A stretch of DNA of 64,000 nucleotides from Butyrivibrio sp. (GTDB lineage: Bacteria > Bacillota > Clostridia > Lachnospirales > Lachnospiraceae). The notes beneath the pieces are model-generated. The model saw only the letters and a list, made by a program, of their open reading frames with translations, did no database searches and was not told the origin of the DNA. Shown here in pieces: positions 8,172-15,134 of this stretch. How positions within the stretch are numbered: the stretch's first letter is position 1; every line of letters begins with the position of its first letter. The stretch is from NCBI GenBank assembly GCA_016297265.1, contig JAEDHB010000001.1, forward strand, positions 62,001 to 126,000, given 5' to 3'. The position numbers were made by a program, and so were the translations under genes.

Positions 8172-8238
8172 TTCCGGACCCACTTCATTATGAAGTGAAG
8201 GGTTTTCCCTATTAAATCCGGTAAGGGGTGGCTAAGAA
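8172..8238 (-). ncRNA. Candidate structured RNA with a three-way junction
   Basis: Between the LysM stop and the terminator, CCGGA (8174-8178) can pair with TCCGG (8217-8221). These enclose two hairpins: CACTTC/GAAGTG (8181-8197) and AGGG/CCCT with a four-base loop (8199-8210). Read on the minus strand this gives a three-way junction followed directly by an intrinsic terminator. It matches no RNA family I recognise. It could be a 3' UTR element, a processed small RNA, or on the other strand an unrelated structure. Confidence 0.45.
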
Positions 8239-8559
8239 TTATTCATAATATGTAATTATTATATTCTGTCCCGAATAAATGTTATTGCTTGTCAATCCAT
8301 TCAATTTCTTTAACGAATCCATATATTCGTAAATCGAATCAAATTGAGAATTATCAATATGTTCTTCTGCTATATCCCAAAGTGTCTGACCATCTTGTAC
8401 AACTATATTGGAATATTTTATCTGTCCACGGTTTGCATTATGATTATTCTGAGCCTTAACTATTATGCTTCCTAATATAAATGCAATAAACATAATAATT
8501 AAAAGAAAACCTGTAATTAACATCTTTCTTGATCTTGTAAAATTAATGCGTGAAACCAT
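8239..8559 (-). CDS. Small LysM-domain membrane protein, YneA-like SOS division inhibitor
   Basis: A 106-residue protein with one N-terminal membrane helix (about residues 15-35) and an extracytoplasmic LysM domain (VVQDGQTLWDIAEEHI to NIYSGQNIIITYY), which binds peptidoglycan. The architecture, size and divergent placement next to lexA match YneA of Bacillus, which halts septation after DNA damage. AGGAGG nine bases upstream selects ATG 8559. A LexA box lies between the -35 and -10 of its promoter, so induction on DNA damage is strongly implied. Sequence identity to YneA itself is not claimed. Confidence 0.8.
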   Translation of the reverse strand: MVSRINFTRSRKMLITGFLLIIMFIAFILGSIIVKAQNNHNANRGQIKYSNIVVQDGQTLWDIAEEHIDNSQFDSIYEYMDSLKKLNGLTSNNIYSGQNIIITYYE

Positions 8560-8689
8560 ATTATTCAACCTCCTGAGTAAAATTCGTATTATATCTTCAT
8601 TAGGGCTTCATTCTTGACCTGTTATTATATTACTGTAAATACTGTCCAAAAATCTGTACTTAATACAAATCTTTGTTCGATTTATTAGT

Positions 8690-8718
8690 ATAATACCACC
8701 CAAACAAATGTTTGTCAA
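8690..8718 (-). promoter_or_regulatory. Promoter of the LysM/YneA-like gene
   Basis: On the minus strand TTGACA (8713-8718), 17-base spacer, TATTAT (8690-8695): close to consensus sigma-A. The first SOS box occupies most of the spacer, so bound LexA would block RNA polymerase directly. Confidence 0.85.
8701..8714. promoter_or_regulatory. LexA (SOS) box 1
   Basis: CAAACAAATGTTTG, a perfect palindrome related to the Gram-positive SOS consensus CGAAC-N4-GTTCG, with A in place of G in each half. Confidence 0.75.
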
Positions 8719-8727
8719 TACAAAAAT

Positions 8728-8741
8728 CGAACATTTTTTCG
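8728..8741. promoter_or_regulatory. LexA (SOS) box 2
   Basis: CGAACATTTTTTCG: a full left half CGAAC and a degenerate right half. It lies between the two promoters. Confidence 0.6.
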
Positions 8742-8754
8742 GAACTTTTGTTTG
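8741..8754. promoter_or_regulatory. LexA (SOS) box 3
   Basis: GGAACTTTTGTTTG: GAAC-N4-GTTT, next to box 2 and touching the lexA -35. It is well placed for lexA autorepression. Confidence 0.65.
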
Positions 8755-8780
8755 CTTTTTTCTTCGTTTCGTGTTATTAT
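8752..8780 (+). promoter_or_regulatory. lexA promoter
   Basis: TTGCTT (8752-8757), 17 bases, TATTAT (8775-8780), overlapping the right end of SOS box 3. The start codon follows about 30 bases after the predicted transcription start. Confidence 0.65.
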
Positions 8781-8817
8781 TTTTTTAACATACAAATTGC
8801 TATATATAGGAGGCATT

Positions 8818-9438
8818 ATGGGTAACGGAAAGATAAGTGCAAAGCAGGAAGAGATTTTACATTATATTAAGGATACTATTTTGATGAAGGGATACCCTCC
8901 TACAGTAAGGGAGATATGTGAAGCTGTTAATCTCAAGTCAACATCCAGCGTTCATGCCCACCTTGAGACTTTGGAAAAGAACGGATATATAAGAAAAGAC
9001 TCTACCAAACAGCGTGCCATAGAAATTGTTGATGATGAATTCAATCTTACAAGACGCGAGGTTGTTAATATTCCTATTGTCGGAACTGTTGCTGCAGGAC
9101 AGCCATTGTTAGCAACAGAGAATATTATGGATTATTTTCCTGTTCCGGTCGATATGCTGCCAAATACTGAGCTTTTCATGTTAAAAGTACACGGGGACAG
9201 TATGGTTAATGTAGGAATTTATGAAGGCGATACAATAATTGTATCCCGCCAGAACACTGCATCCAACGGAGAAATTGTTGTTGCACTTGTTGATGATTCG
9301 GCAACTGTTAAAAGATTTTATAAAGAAAACGGCCACTTCAGACTTCAACCTGAGAATGATTATATGGACCCAATAATTGTTGATAATTGTGAAGTATTGG
9401 GCAAAGTAATCGGTTTATTAAGAATGAATGTATTCTAA
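8818..9438 (+). CDS. lexA: LexA transcriptional repressor
   Basis: A 206-residue SOS repressor. The N-terminal winged helix-turn-helix (SAKQEEILHYIKD, GYPPTVREICEAV) binds SOS boxes. The C-terminal S24 peptidase domain has the Ala-Gly self-cleavage site (VGTVAAGQPLLA), the catalytic Ser in HGDSMVN and the catalytic Lys in SATVKRFY. Cleavage is stimulated by RecA filaments; recA is at 49641 in this window with its own box. AGGAGG before ATG 8818 shows that the longer open frame from 8752 is not the true start. Confidence 0.97.
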   Translation: MGNGKISAKQEEILHYIKDTILMKGYPPTVREICEAVNLKSTSSVHAHLETLEKNGYIRKDSTKQRAIEIVDDEFNLTRREVVNIPIVGTVAAGQPLLATENIMDYFPVPVDMLPNTELFMLKVHGDSMVNVGIYEGDTIIVSRQNTASNGEIVVALVDDSATVKRFYKENGHFRLQPENDYMDPIIVDNCEVLGKVIGLLRMNVF

Positions 9439-9446
9439 AATATTTA

Positions 9447-9478
9447 AGGGCTGAATAGCTATTATGCCCTTCAGCCCT
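9447..9478. terminator. Shared hairpin between lexA and folBK
   Basis: AGGGCTGAA (9447-9455) pairs with TTCAGCCCT (9470-9478). Only short T-rich stretches follow on either strand, so it is a moderate bidirectional terminator for the convergent lexA and folate operons. Confidence 0.55.
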
Positions 9479-9525
9479 GCAAATAATCTTTTTATTAATA
9501 TTACATCTTTTACTTAACGGTTATT

Positions 9526-10347
9526 TTACACTGTTCTTTCTAAATCGGTCTTTAACATCTTGGCAGTCTTGCATAGACGCGGATTATATGCATATGGAGC
9601 GATTTCGCATAATGGCTCAAGTACAAACATTCTGTTATGCATATCATAATGCGGAATAATCAACTTCTCAGAATTAATAATTTCATTTCCAAAAAGAATG
9701 ATATCAAGATCAAGCGTTCGTGGACCCCAATGAATTTCACGTTTTCTGCCTGCTGCATTTTCTATCATGTTCAATTCCTCAAGGAGTTCCTCCGGAGAAA
9801 GCAATGTTTCAATTTCAACACATCCATTATAAAAATCATCCTGATTCTCGTAACCGTATGCTTTAGTCTTAATTATTGAAGACTCTTTTATCAATCTAAT
9901 ATATTTATTGTTTCTGATACTATCAATAGCTGTCTGAATCAAATTAAGGCTGTCGCCCATATTGGAACCGTATGCAACGAATGCAGTTGTCCATTTCCTG
10001 TGGATTGTTACAGAAACATTATCAAAAGGCAGTCCGATTGGAGCTTCAGGTTTACTTATTGTCAGCTCAATCTCCTTAACAGACTCAAAATTGCTAAAAA
10101 TCATATATGCAAGATTTTCGGCAACTGCTTCTATAAGATTATACGTATGTGTCGTCATATATTCCGTAATTTTATGACATACATCTGCATAATTAACCGA
10201 AGCATTGATGTCATCTGTTTTTCCCGCAAAACCTGTGGACAAAAATAATTTTGCACTCACATAAAAATTCTGACCGTTAATATTTTCTTCTTCGTATACG
10301 CCATGATATGCAAATACCTGTAAATTTTCAATTGAAATATAGTCCAT
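9526..10347 (-). CDS. folBK: Bifunctional dihydroneopterin aldolase / HPPK (FolB-FolK)
   Basis: A 273-residue fusion of two consecutive folate enzymes. Residues 1 to about 115 are FolB (ENLQVFAYHGVYEEE, NYADVCHKI, ISKPEAPIG), which converts dihydroneopterin to 6-hydroxymethyl-dihydropterin. Residues from about 118 are FolK (FVAYGSNMGD, RTLDLDIILFG), which pyrophosphorylates that product with ATP. FolP next uses the product. GGAG precedes ATG 10347. It is the last gene of the fol cluster, about 80 bases after folP. Confidence 0.95.
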   Translation of the reverse strand: MDYISIENLQVFAYHGVYEEENINGQNFYVSAKLFLSTGFAGKTDDINASVNYADVCHKITEYMTTHTYNLIEAVAENLAYMIFSNFESVKEIELTISKPEAPIGLPFDNVSVTIHRKWTTAFVAYGSNMGDSLNLIQTAIDSIRNNKYIRLIKESSIIKTKAYGYENQDDFYNGCVEIETLLSPEELLEELNMIENAAGRKREIHWGPRTLDLDIILFGNEIINSEKLIIPHYDMHNRMFVLEPLCEIAPYAYNPRLCKTAKMLKTDLERTV

Positions 10348-10427
10348 TTGTTTTCTCCATACAATACAGCCTTGCAGTTTTTTTGAATTACCATATCATA
10401 CCATAAAACCACTTTGCAATTAAGATT

Positions 10428-11231
10428 CTAAGCATTCATAATTGCTTCAGTCATTTTAATCGCACGAACATTTTCTTTTACATCATGCACACGAACAAAC
10501 ATACAGCGGTTCTGTGCCGCAATAACGCTTGTTACCAGGGTGCCTTCCACTCTCTCATCTTTTGGCAAATCAAGTGTAAGACCAACCACGGATTTTCTTG
10601 ATGTACCAAGTAATACAGGATATCCAAGCTTACAGATTTTGTCAATTTGCTTTATTGCAATAAGATTCTGTTCATAGGTCTTTGCAAAACCGACACCCGG
10701 ATCAAGGATTATTTTATCCTCAGTAATTCCGGCTTTTAAACCGATTTCAATACTATCCCTGATGTCAGAAATCATATCCTTTACAAAACTCGTATAGAGC
10801 GGTTCCTTGCGATTGTGCATAATACAGCATGGTATTTTCGCATCAGCAATAACCGAGGCCATTTCGCTGTCATATTTTAATCCCCAGATATCATTGATTA
10901 AATCCACGCCTGCCGCAATGCCCGCCATTGCAACCTTGCTTTTGTATGTATCAAGGGATACCGGAACATCAAAATTATTCTTTATCGCTTCAATTACCGG
11001 CAAAACGCGTTCGATTTCCTCATCATCGCTAATCATCGTATAACCGGGTCTCGCAGATTCGCCGCCTACATCAATTATATCCGCGCCGTCCTTCAACATT
11101 TGCTCGGTATGCTTGAGTGCCATATCCGGATTATTCCATTTTCCGCCGTCAGAAAAAGAATCCGGCGTTACATTCAATATGCCCATAACATAGGTATGAT
11201 TATTGGTATATGTTCTGTTTCCTATCTTCAT
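10428..11231 (-). CDS. folP: Dihydropteroate synthase (FolP)
   Basis: A 267-residue TIM-barrel enzyme that joins 6-hydroxymethyl-dihydropterin pyrophosphate to p-aminobenzoate, the sulfonamide target. The N-terminal MGILNVTPDSFSDGG, DIIDVGGESARPG, DPGVGFAKT and VLLGTSRKS segments are all intact. ATG 11231 shares a base with the folE stop (TAATG) and GGAG lies seven bases upstream, so translation is coupled to folE. Confidence 0.97.
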   Translation of the reverse strand: MKIGNRTYTNNHTYVMGILNVTPDSFSDGGKWNNPDMALKHTEQMLKDGADIIDVGGESARPGYTMISDDEEIERVLPVIEAIKNNFDVPVSLDTYKSKVAMAGIAAGVDLINDIWGLKYDSEMASVIADAKIPCCIMHNRKEPLYTSFVKDMISDIRDSIEIGLKAGITEDKIILDPGVGFAKTYEQNLIAIKQIDKICKLGYPVLLGTSRKSVVGLTLDLPKDERVEGTLVTSVIAAQNRCMFVRVHDVKENVRAIKMTEAIMNA

Positions 11232-11848
11232 TAGTTTACTCCGGATAGTTTAATAAATGTATCTTGCAGTAATTTATCTTCTTCAAAAACACCCTTGGCA
11301 GAAAAAGTAATTGTTTTGCTGCCCGGCTTTTTTACACCACGCATTGTCATACACATATGTTCAGCTTCAAGAATGACCATTGTGCCCTTACAATTAAGGT
11401 TTTGCATCAATGCATCCGCAATCTGTACAGTCATTCGTTCCTGGAGTTGCGGACGTTTTGCATACACCTCCACGGTACGTGCCAATTTACTAAGCCCCAC
11501 AACCCTGTCATCAGGTATATATGCAATATGTGCTTTACCGTAAAATGGGAGTAAATGGTGTTCGCACATTGAATAAAAACAAATATCTTTTTCAATAATC
11601 ATATCAACTGCATTGTAGTTGGAGGAAATAGCATTATTCTGTGCAAGTGAGCCGGTATTACAATTTTTGCCTTCTACACTGAAAGTTTTGCTAAGCGGAA
11701 CCGCCGCATCCTCAGTCAATCCGGCAAAAATTTCTTCGTACATTCGGGCAACTCTGTCGGGAGTTTCGATAAGCCCTTCGCGGGTAATGTCCTCACCCAT
11801 GCCCTCCAAAAGCAGTTTTACACCCTGCATAATTTTTTCTTTATCCAT
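11231..11848 (-). CDS. folE: GTP cyclohydrolase I (FolE)
   Basis: A 205-residue FolE type I that opens GTP to dihydroneopterin triphosphate, the first folate step. Zinc and active-site motifs are present: [29 protein letters not shown], and [14 protein letters not shown] chose ATG 11848 ([11 protein letters not shown]) because AAAGG lies seven bases upstream and it matches the usual start of the family; an upstream start near 11885 cannot be excluded. It lies 54 bases after folC. Confidence 0.95.
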   Translation of the reverse strand: MDKEKIMQGVKLLLEGMGEDITREGLIETPDRVARMYEEIFAGLTEDAAVPLSKTFSVEGKNCNTGSLAQNNAISSNYNAVDMIIEKDICFYSMCEHHLLPFYGKAHIAYIPDDRVVGLSKLARTVEVYAKRPQLQERMTVQIADALMQNLNCKGTMVILEAEHMCMTMRGVKKPGSKTITFSAKGVFEEDKLLQDTFIKLSGVN

Positions 11849-11902
11849 ATCGACACCTTTCCAGCCATTAGGCATAATATTCATTGCCGTTCCCACCAAA
11901 TC

Positions 11903-13201
11903 TCAACGCATTGAAGGGAGGCATTCTTTATATTTATCAGCAATTAGTTTCAGATGTGAAAGTGAGCCGAAAGCAACACATATATCATCCTTGTCAATTT
12001 CCTTAATAACACTTGAAATTGCCGCGTCGATGCTTTCATATGCAACAACAGGTATATCATAATATTTTTTGATATATTCTGCAAGTGTTTTGGAATCCAG
12101 AGCACGTACATTATTCGGAGTTGCAACGGTTACAAAGGATTCTGCAATCGGTGATAATATTTTCAAAATAGAATCGTAATCTTTATCGGCAAAACATCCC
12201 ATAATGAATTTGATTTTTTCATCCGGAAAATATGTTACCAATGTATGATAAAGTGCCCTTGCACCATCCGGATTATGAGCTCCGTCGATAATAAAATACG
12301 GGTCCTCGCTTAGTACTTCAAACCGACCGAACCATCTGGTTTTAATAAATCCCGATTTAATTTGCGTTTCATTTATCGAATAACCATGAGAATTAAGATA
12401 ATCAATACATTCTAAAGCGATGGCGGCATTGACCGGCTGGTATAACCCGGATAATTTAATCTCAATTTCATTATGTGCTCCATAATTTAAAATAATACCG
12501 TCAGCAGCCGCATCTTCTATATCTATATTATGGGGATCGACTGCATACAATTCGCTGTTTTTTTGAACTGCAAATTCACTGATAACAGTAAACTGCGGTT
12601 CCTTCTTCAGACATATTGTGGCGCATCCATTCTTGATTATTCCGGCTTTAGCTCTGCTGATTTCTTCGATATTTGAACCGAGAAATCCTGTATGATCAAG
12701 AGAAATCGAAGTAATAACAGAGCAAAGCACACTGTCCATAACATTAGTTGCATCTTCGGCGCCGCCCATTCCGCATTCGATAATACAAATATCGCATTTT
12801 TCTTCTGCAAAAAACATATATGCGGCAGCTGTTTCAATTTCAAATCTGGTTGGATGTGTTAATCCTTCATTTAACATTTCGTCGCAGACCACCTTGATTT
12901 TTTCAATGGATGCAGCAAAATTATTTTCCGGAATATTATTATTGTCAAGTGTTATTGTCTCAAGGTATTCTTTTACTGCAGGGGATGAATACCTTCCTAC
13001 TTTATAGCCTGCTTCAATAAGTGAATATGCCAAAAAGACACCTACGGAGCCCTTTCCGTTAGTGCCTGCAATATGAACTATTTTTAGTTGATTCTGAGGG
13101 TTGCCGAGCCGACATAACAATTCTCTGATATTGTCAAGTCCCGGCACGCTTCCCAGTGAATTTAGCGAATCAAGATATTCGATAGCCTTACAGTATGTCA
13201 T
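11903..13201 (-). CDS. folC: Folylpolyglutamate / dihydrofolate synthase (FolC)
   Basis: A 432-residue Mur-ligase-family enzyme that adds glutamate to dihydropteroate and polyglutamates folates. The ATP loop HIAGTNGKGSVGVF lies near residue 45, with the family segments SLDHTGFLG, FIIDGAHNPDGA and the C-terminal Rossmann domain. Its start overlaps the rsfS stop (TAATG), with GAGG just upstream. With folE, folP and folBK it makes a nearly complete folate set; no folA or pab genes are seen here. Confidence 0.95.
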   Translation of the reverse strand: MTYCKAIEYLDSLNSLGSVPGLDNIRELLCRLGNPQNQLKIVHIAGTNGKGSVGVFLAYSLIEAGYKVGRYSSPAVKEYLETITLDNNNIPENNFAASIEKIKVVCDEMLNEGLTHPTRFEIETAAAYMFFAEEKCDICIIECGMGGAEDATNVMDSVLCSVITSISLDHTGFLGSNIEEISRAKAGIIKNGCATICLKKEPQFTVISEFAVQKNSELYAVDPHNIDIEDAAADGIILNYGAHNEIEIKLSGLYQPVNAAIALECIDYLNSHGYSINETQIKSGFIKTRWFGRFEVLSEDPYFIIDGAHNPDGARALYHTLVTYFPDEKIKFIMGCFADKDYDSILKILSPIAESFVTVATPNNVRALDSKTLAEYIKKYYDIPVVAYESIDAAISSVIKEIDKDDICVAFGSLSHLKLIADKYKECLPSMR

Positions 13202-13548
13202 TACAAATCCTCGATATTAATTAATTTTGCATCCTGCCATATTCTGTCAAGATCATAGAAAAGGCGGTCTTCCTTGTTAAAAATATGAACAACAAGTCCG
13301 CCGAAATCCATAAGAATCCAGTTTGCCGTGTTATATCCCTCCGTCTGAATCGGTTCAACACCAATATTATGAAGCTTTTCGACAACATTGTCTGCAATTG
13401 CCTGGACCTGATTCTGATTATTGCCGTTTGCAATGACAAAATAATCCGCGATAACGGAAATATCAGAAATATTGAGAATGTTAATTCTTTCGCCTTTTTT
13501 GTCATCAATGGCATCATATGTTGTTTTTATTATTTTATTAAAATCCAT
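13201..13548 (-). CDS. rsfS: Ribosomal silencing factor RsfS
   Basis: A 115-residue RsfS (YbeB/DUF143), which binds ribosomal protein L14 and blocks 30S-50S joining when nutrients are short. ADYFVIANGNNQNQVQAIAD and NWILMDFGGLVVHIF are typical. The ribosome binding site GAGAGG lies in the downstream copy of a 25-bp tandem duplication whose other copy is inside yqeK. The yqeK-rsfS pairing is common in Firmicutes. Confidence 0.95.
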   Translation of the reverse strand: MDFNKIIKTTYDAIDDKKGERINILNISDISVIADYFVIANGNNQNQVQAIADNVVEKLHNIGVEPIQTEGYNTANWILMDFGGLVVHIFNKEDRLFYDLDRIWQDAKLINIEDL

Positions 13549-13554
13549 ATTATA

Positions 13555-13621
13555 TACCTCTCCATCCCGCCGAACAGCTTAGCTGCGAGGGGGGCTTACC
13601 TCTCCATCCCGCCGAACAGCT
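13555..13621. repeat. Two-copy 25-bp direct repeat at the yqeK-rsfS boundary
   Basis: TACCTCTCCATCCCGCCGAA and the next five bases occur at 13555-13579 and again at 13597-13621, 42 bases apart. One copy encodes AVRRDGEV near the YqeK C-terminus; the other supplies the rsfS ribosome binding site. The arrangement points to a recent tandem duplication. Confidence 0.9.
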
Positions 13622-14202
13622 CCATAGTAATCCCTTGTTGCAACAGTTGTTTCGTCGACAGGCATATTATGCTCATTAAGATACATAAGCGTATCCTCAG
13701 AAATGCGATAGATGCATTTGTCAATGTCAGTGAACGCCAGAGCCCGTAATTCGCTCAAATTCGGCTGTTTTGTTCTGTTTGGCTCAATATAATCTGCCAC
13801 AAAAACAATCTTCTCCAGAAGGCTCATATTCGGTCTGCCGGTGGTGTGCCAGATTATGGAATTGATTATTTCCTCATCACTGATATTATATTCCATCCTG
13901 GCATAATATGCCCCAAGCGGACCATGCAGTAAAAAAGGATTCTCTTTCTGAGCCTTGGACACCGGGATATTATAAAGAATACATTTGTCGAGTAACTCCG
14001 CAGAATCCATACATTTTGCATTGTCATGCAGAAGTCCTGCCACAAAAGCCCGATTCATCATGGACAGACCGTCCTTTTCATCCGCATAACGCATAGCCAG
14101 GGACGCGCAGGTATATGCAACACCCATTGTATGTTCATATCGTTTCTGGTCCATTACCGCAAAAATTTTGTTTTTTATATCATTAATGTCATACAAACTC
14201 AT
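13579..14202 (-). CDS. yqeK: YqeK HD-domain Ap4A hydrolase
   Basis: A 207-residue HD-domain phosphohydrolase. Metal ligands are RYEHTMGVAYT (His), GLLHDNAKCM (HD), LLHGPLGAYYA and IWHTTGRPNM. Family members symmetrically cleave diadenosine tetraphosphate to ADP. The start is ATG 14202, one base after the nadD stop, with AGGAG inside the end of nadD, so coupling is likely. The last residues (GAVRRDGEVSPPRS) come from the tandem duplication and look like a recent C-terminal change. Confidence 0.93.
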   Translation of the reverse strand: MSLYDINDIKNKIFAVMDQKRYEHTMGVAYTCASLAMRYADEKDGLSMMNRAFVAGLLHDNAKCMDSAELLDKCILYNIPVSKAQKENPFLLHGPLGAYYARMEYNISDEEIINSIIWHTTGRPNMSLLEKIVFVADYIEPNRTKQPNLSELRALAFTDIDKCIYRISEDTLMYLNEHNMPVDETTVATRDYYGAVRRDGEVSPPRS

Positions 14203-14203
14203 G

Positions 14204-14815
14204 CTAACTCCTGTATAATCCGTGTCCATCAATATAATTGCGAACCTCTAAAGGAACAAAATCACTGATATCTTCCCCGGATAAAATCATTTCACGCAGC
14301 ATAGTGGAGCTTATGTCCTGTCTACCCATGTGAAGCAAATCGGTTTTTCCATTATATTTTGTCATAAAATAATCCGATTTTGCCGAAAGTGCATCCAAAT
14401 CCACATCATCACGAACGGCGCAGGCAATGCGCGCTTTTGAAAATATTACTTCCGGATGATACCAGGTATCCAGCGCCATATAGGAATCCGCGCCCACAAT
14501 AAATACCATATCGTCGTATTTTTCATTCAATATTGTAAGCGTTCTGGCCGTATATGAGTTACCCTGTAACTCATATTCCAGTTGGGAAACATCAAATTGA
14601 GAACAATGACCTATCGCACACTTCACCATATTATATCTGTGAAAATAATCCGCCGTGCCGTATTTATTTTGCTTGTGCGGCGGAATGTAGGCAGGCATGA
14701 AAATAACTTTTTCTAACGAAAGTTCCTCCAATGCCTGTTTTGCCAGGTCAATATGTGCGTTGTGAACGGGATCAAATGTGCCGCCAAGTATACCTACTGC
14801 TCTGCCTTTTTTCAT
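14204..14815 (-). CDS. nadD: Nicotinate-nucleotide adenylyltransferase (NadD)
   Basis: A 203-residue nucleotidyltransferase that transfers AMP from ATP to nicotinate mononucleotide, giving deamido-NAD. GILGGTFDPVHNAH holds the HxGH-like site, and DISSTMLREMI is the second ATP-binding (ISSTxxR) motif. It lies between yhbY and yqeK as in many Firmicutes, with one or two bases between neighbours. Confidence 0.96.
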   Translation of the reverse strand: MKKGRAVGILGGTFDPVHNAHIDLAKQALEELSLEKVIFMPAYIPPHKQNKYGTADYFHRYNMVKCAIGHCSQFDVSQLEYELQGNSYTARTLTILNEKYDDMVFIVGADSYMALDTWYHPEVIFSKARIACAVRDDVDLDALSAKSDYFMTKYNGKTDLLHMGRQDISSTMLREMILSGEDISDFVPLEVRNYIDGHGLYRS

Positions 14816-14816
14816 G

Positions 14817-15122
14817 TTATTTACCGGCCTTCGGAAGAACTATTTTGCGGTTTTTCTCATCCTTTGCCTCTTTGTAAAGAACGATTTTTTTGCCGATAAC
14901 CTGCACCACCTGCGAACGGGTTCTCTCTGACAAAATAACGGCTAACTCCTTAGGGTCGTCAGCGCAATTCTGCAGCACACTGATTTTGATAAGCTCTCTT
15001 TTCTCCAGTGCCTGGCTGACTGCCGTAACAAATTCAGGTGTAATGGATGCTTTACCACATTGAAAAATAGGTTCTGTTGTCATTGCTATACTTTTTAAAT
15101 ATGCTCTCTGTTTTGTTGTCAT
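14817..15122 (-). CDS. yhbY: YhbY RNA-binding protein (CRM domain)
   Basis: A 101-residue CRS1/YhbY single-domain protein associated with pre-50S ribosomal particles. It shows LTTKQRAYLKS-type start MTTKQRAYLKS, FQCGKASITPEFV, a region corresponding to the GxxG loop area, and a Lys-rich C-terminus. GAGG nine bases upstream supports ATG 15122 over the in-frame ATG at 15131. It sits between obg and nadD. Confidence 0.9.
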   Translation of the reverse strand: MTTKQRAYLKSIAMTTEPIFQCGKASITPEFVTAVSQALEKRELIKISVLQNCADDPKELAVILSERTRSQVVQVIGKKIVLYKEAKDEKNRKIVLPKAGK

Positions 15123-15134
15123 AAAATACATCCT

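Noticed and set aside
8172..8238. Self-cleaving ribozyme or known riboswitch in the three-way-junction element
   Set aside because: I could not find hammerhead, HDV-like, c-di-GMP, TPP, purine or other conserved cores in either strand, so I report only a structured candidate.
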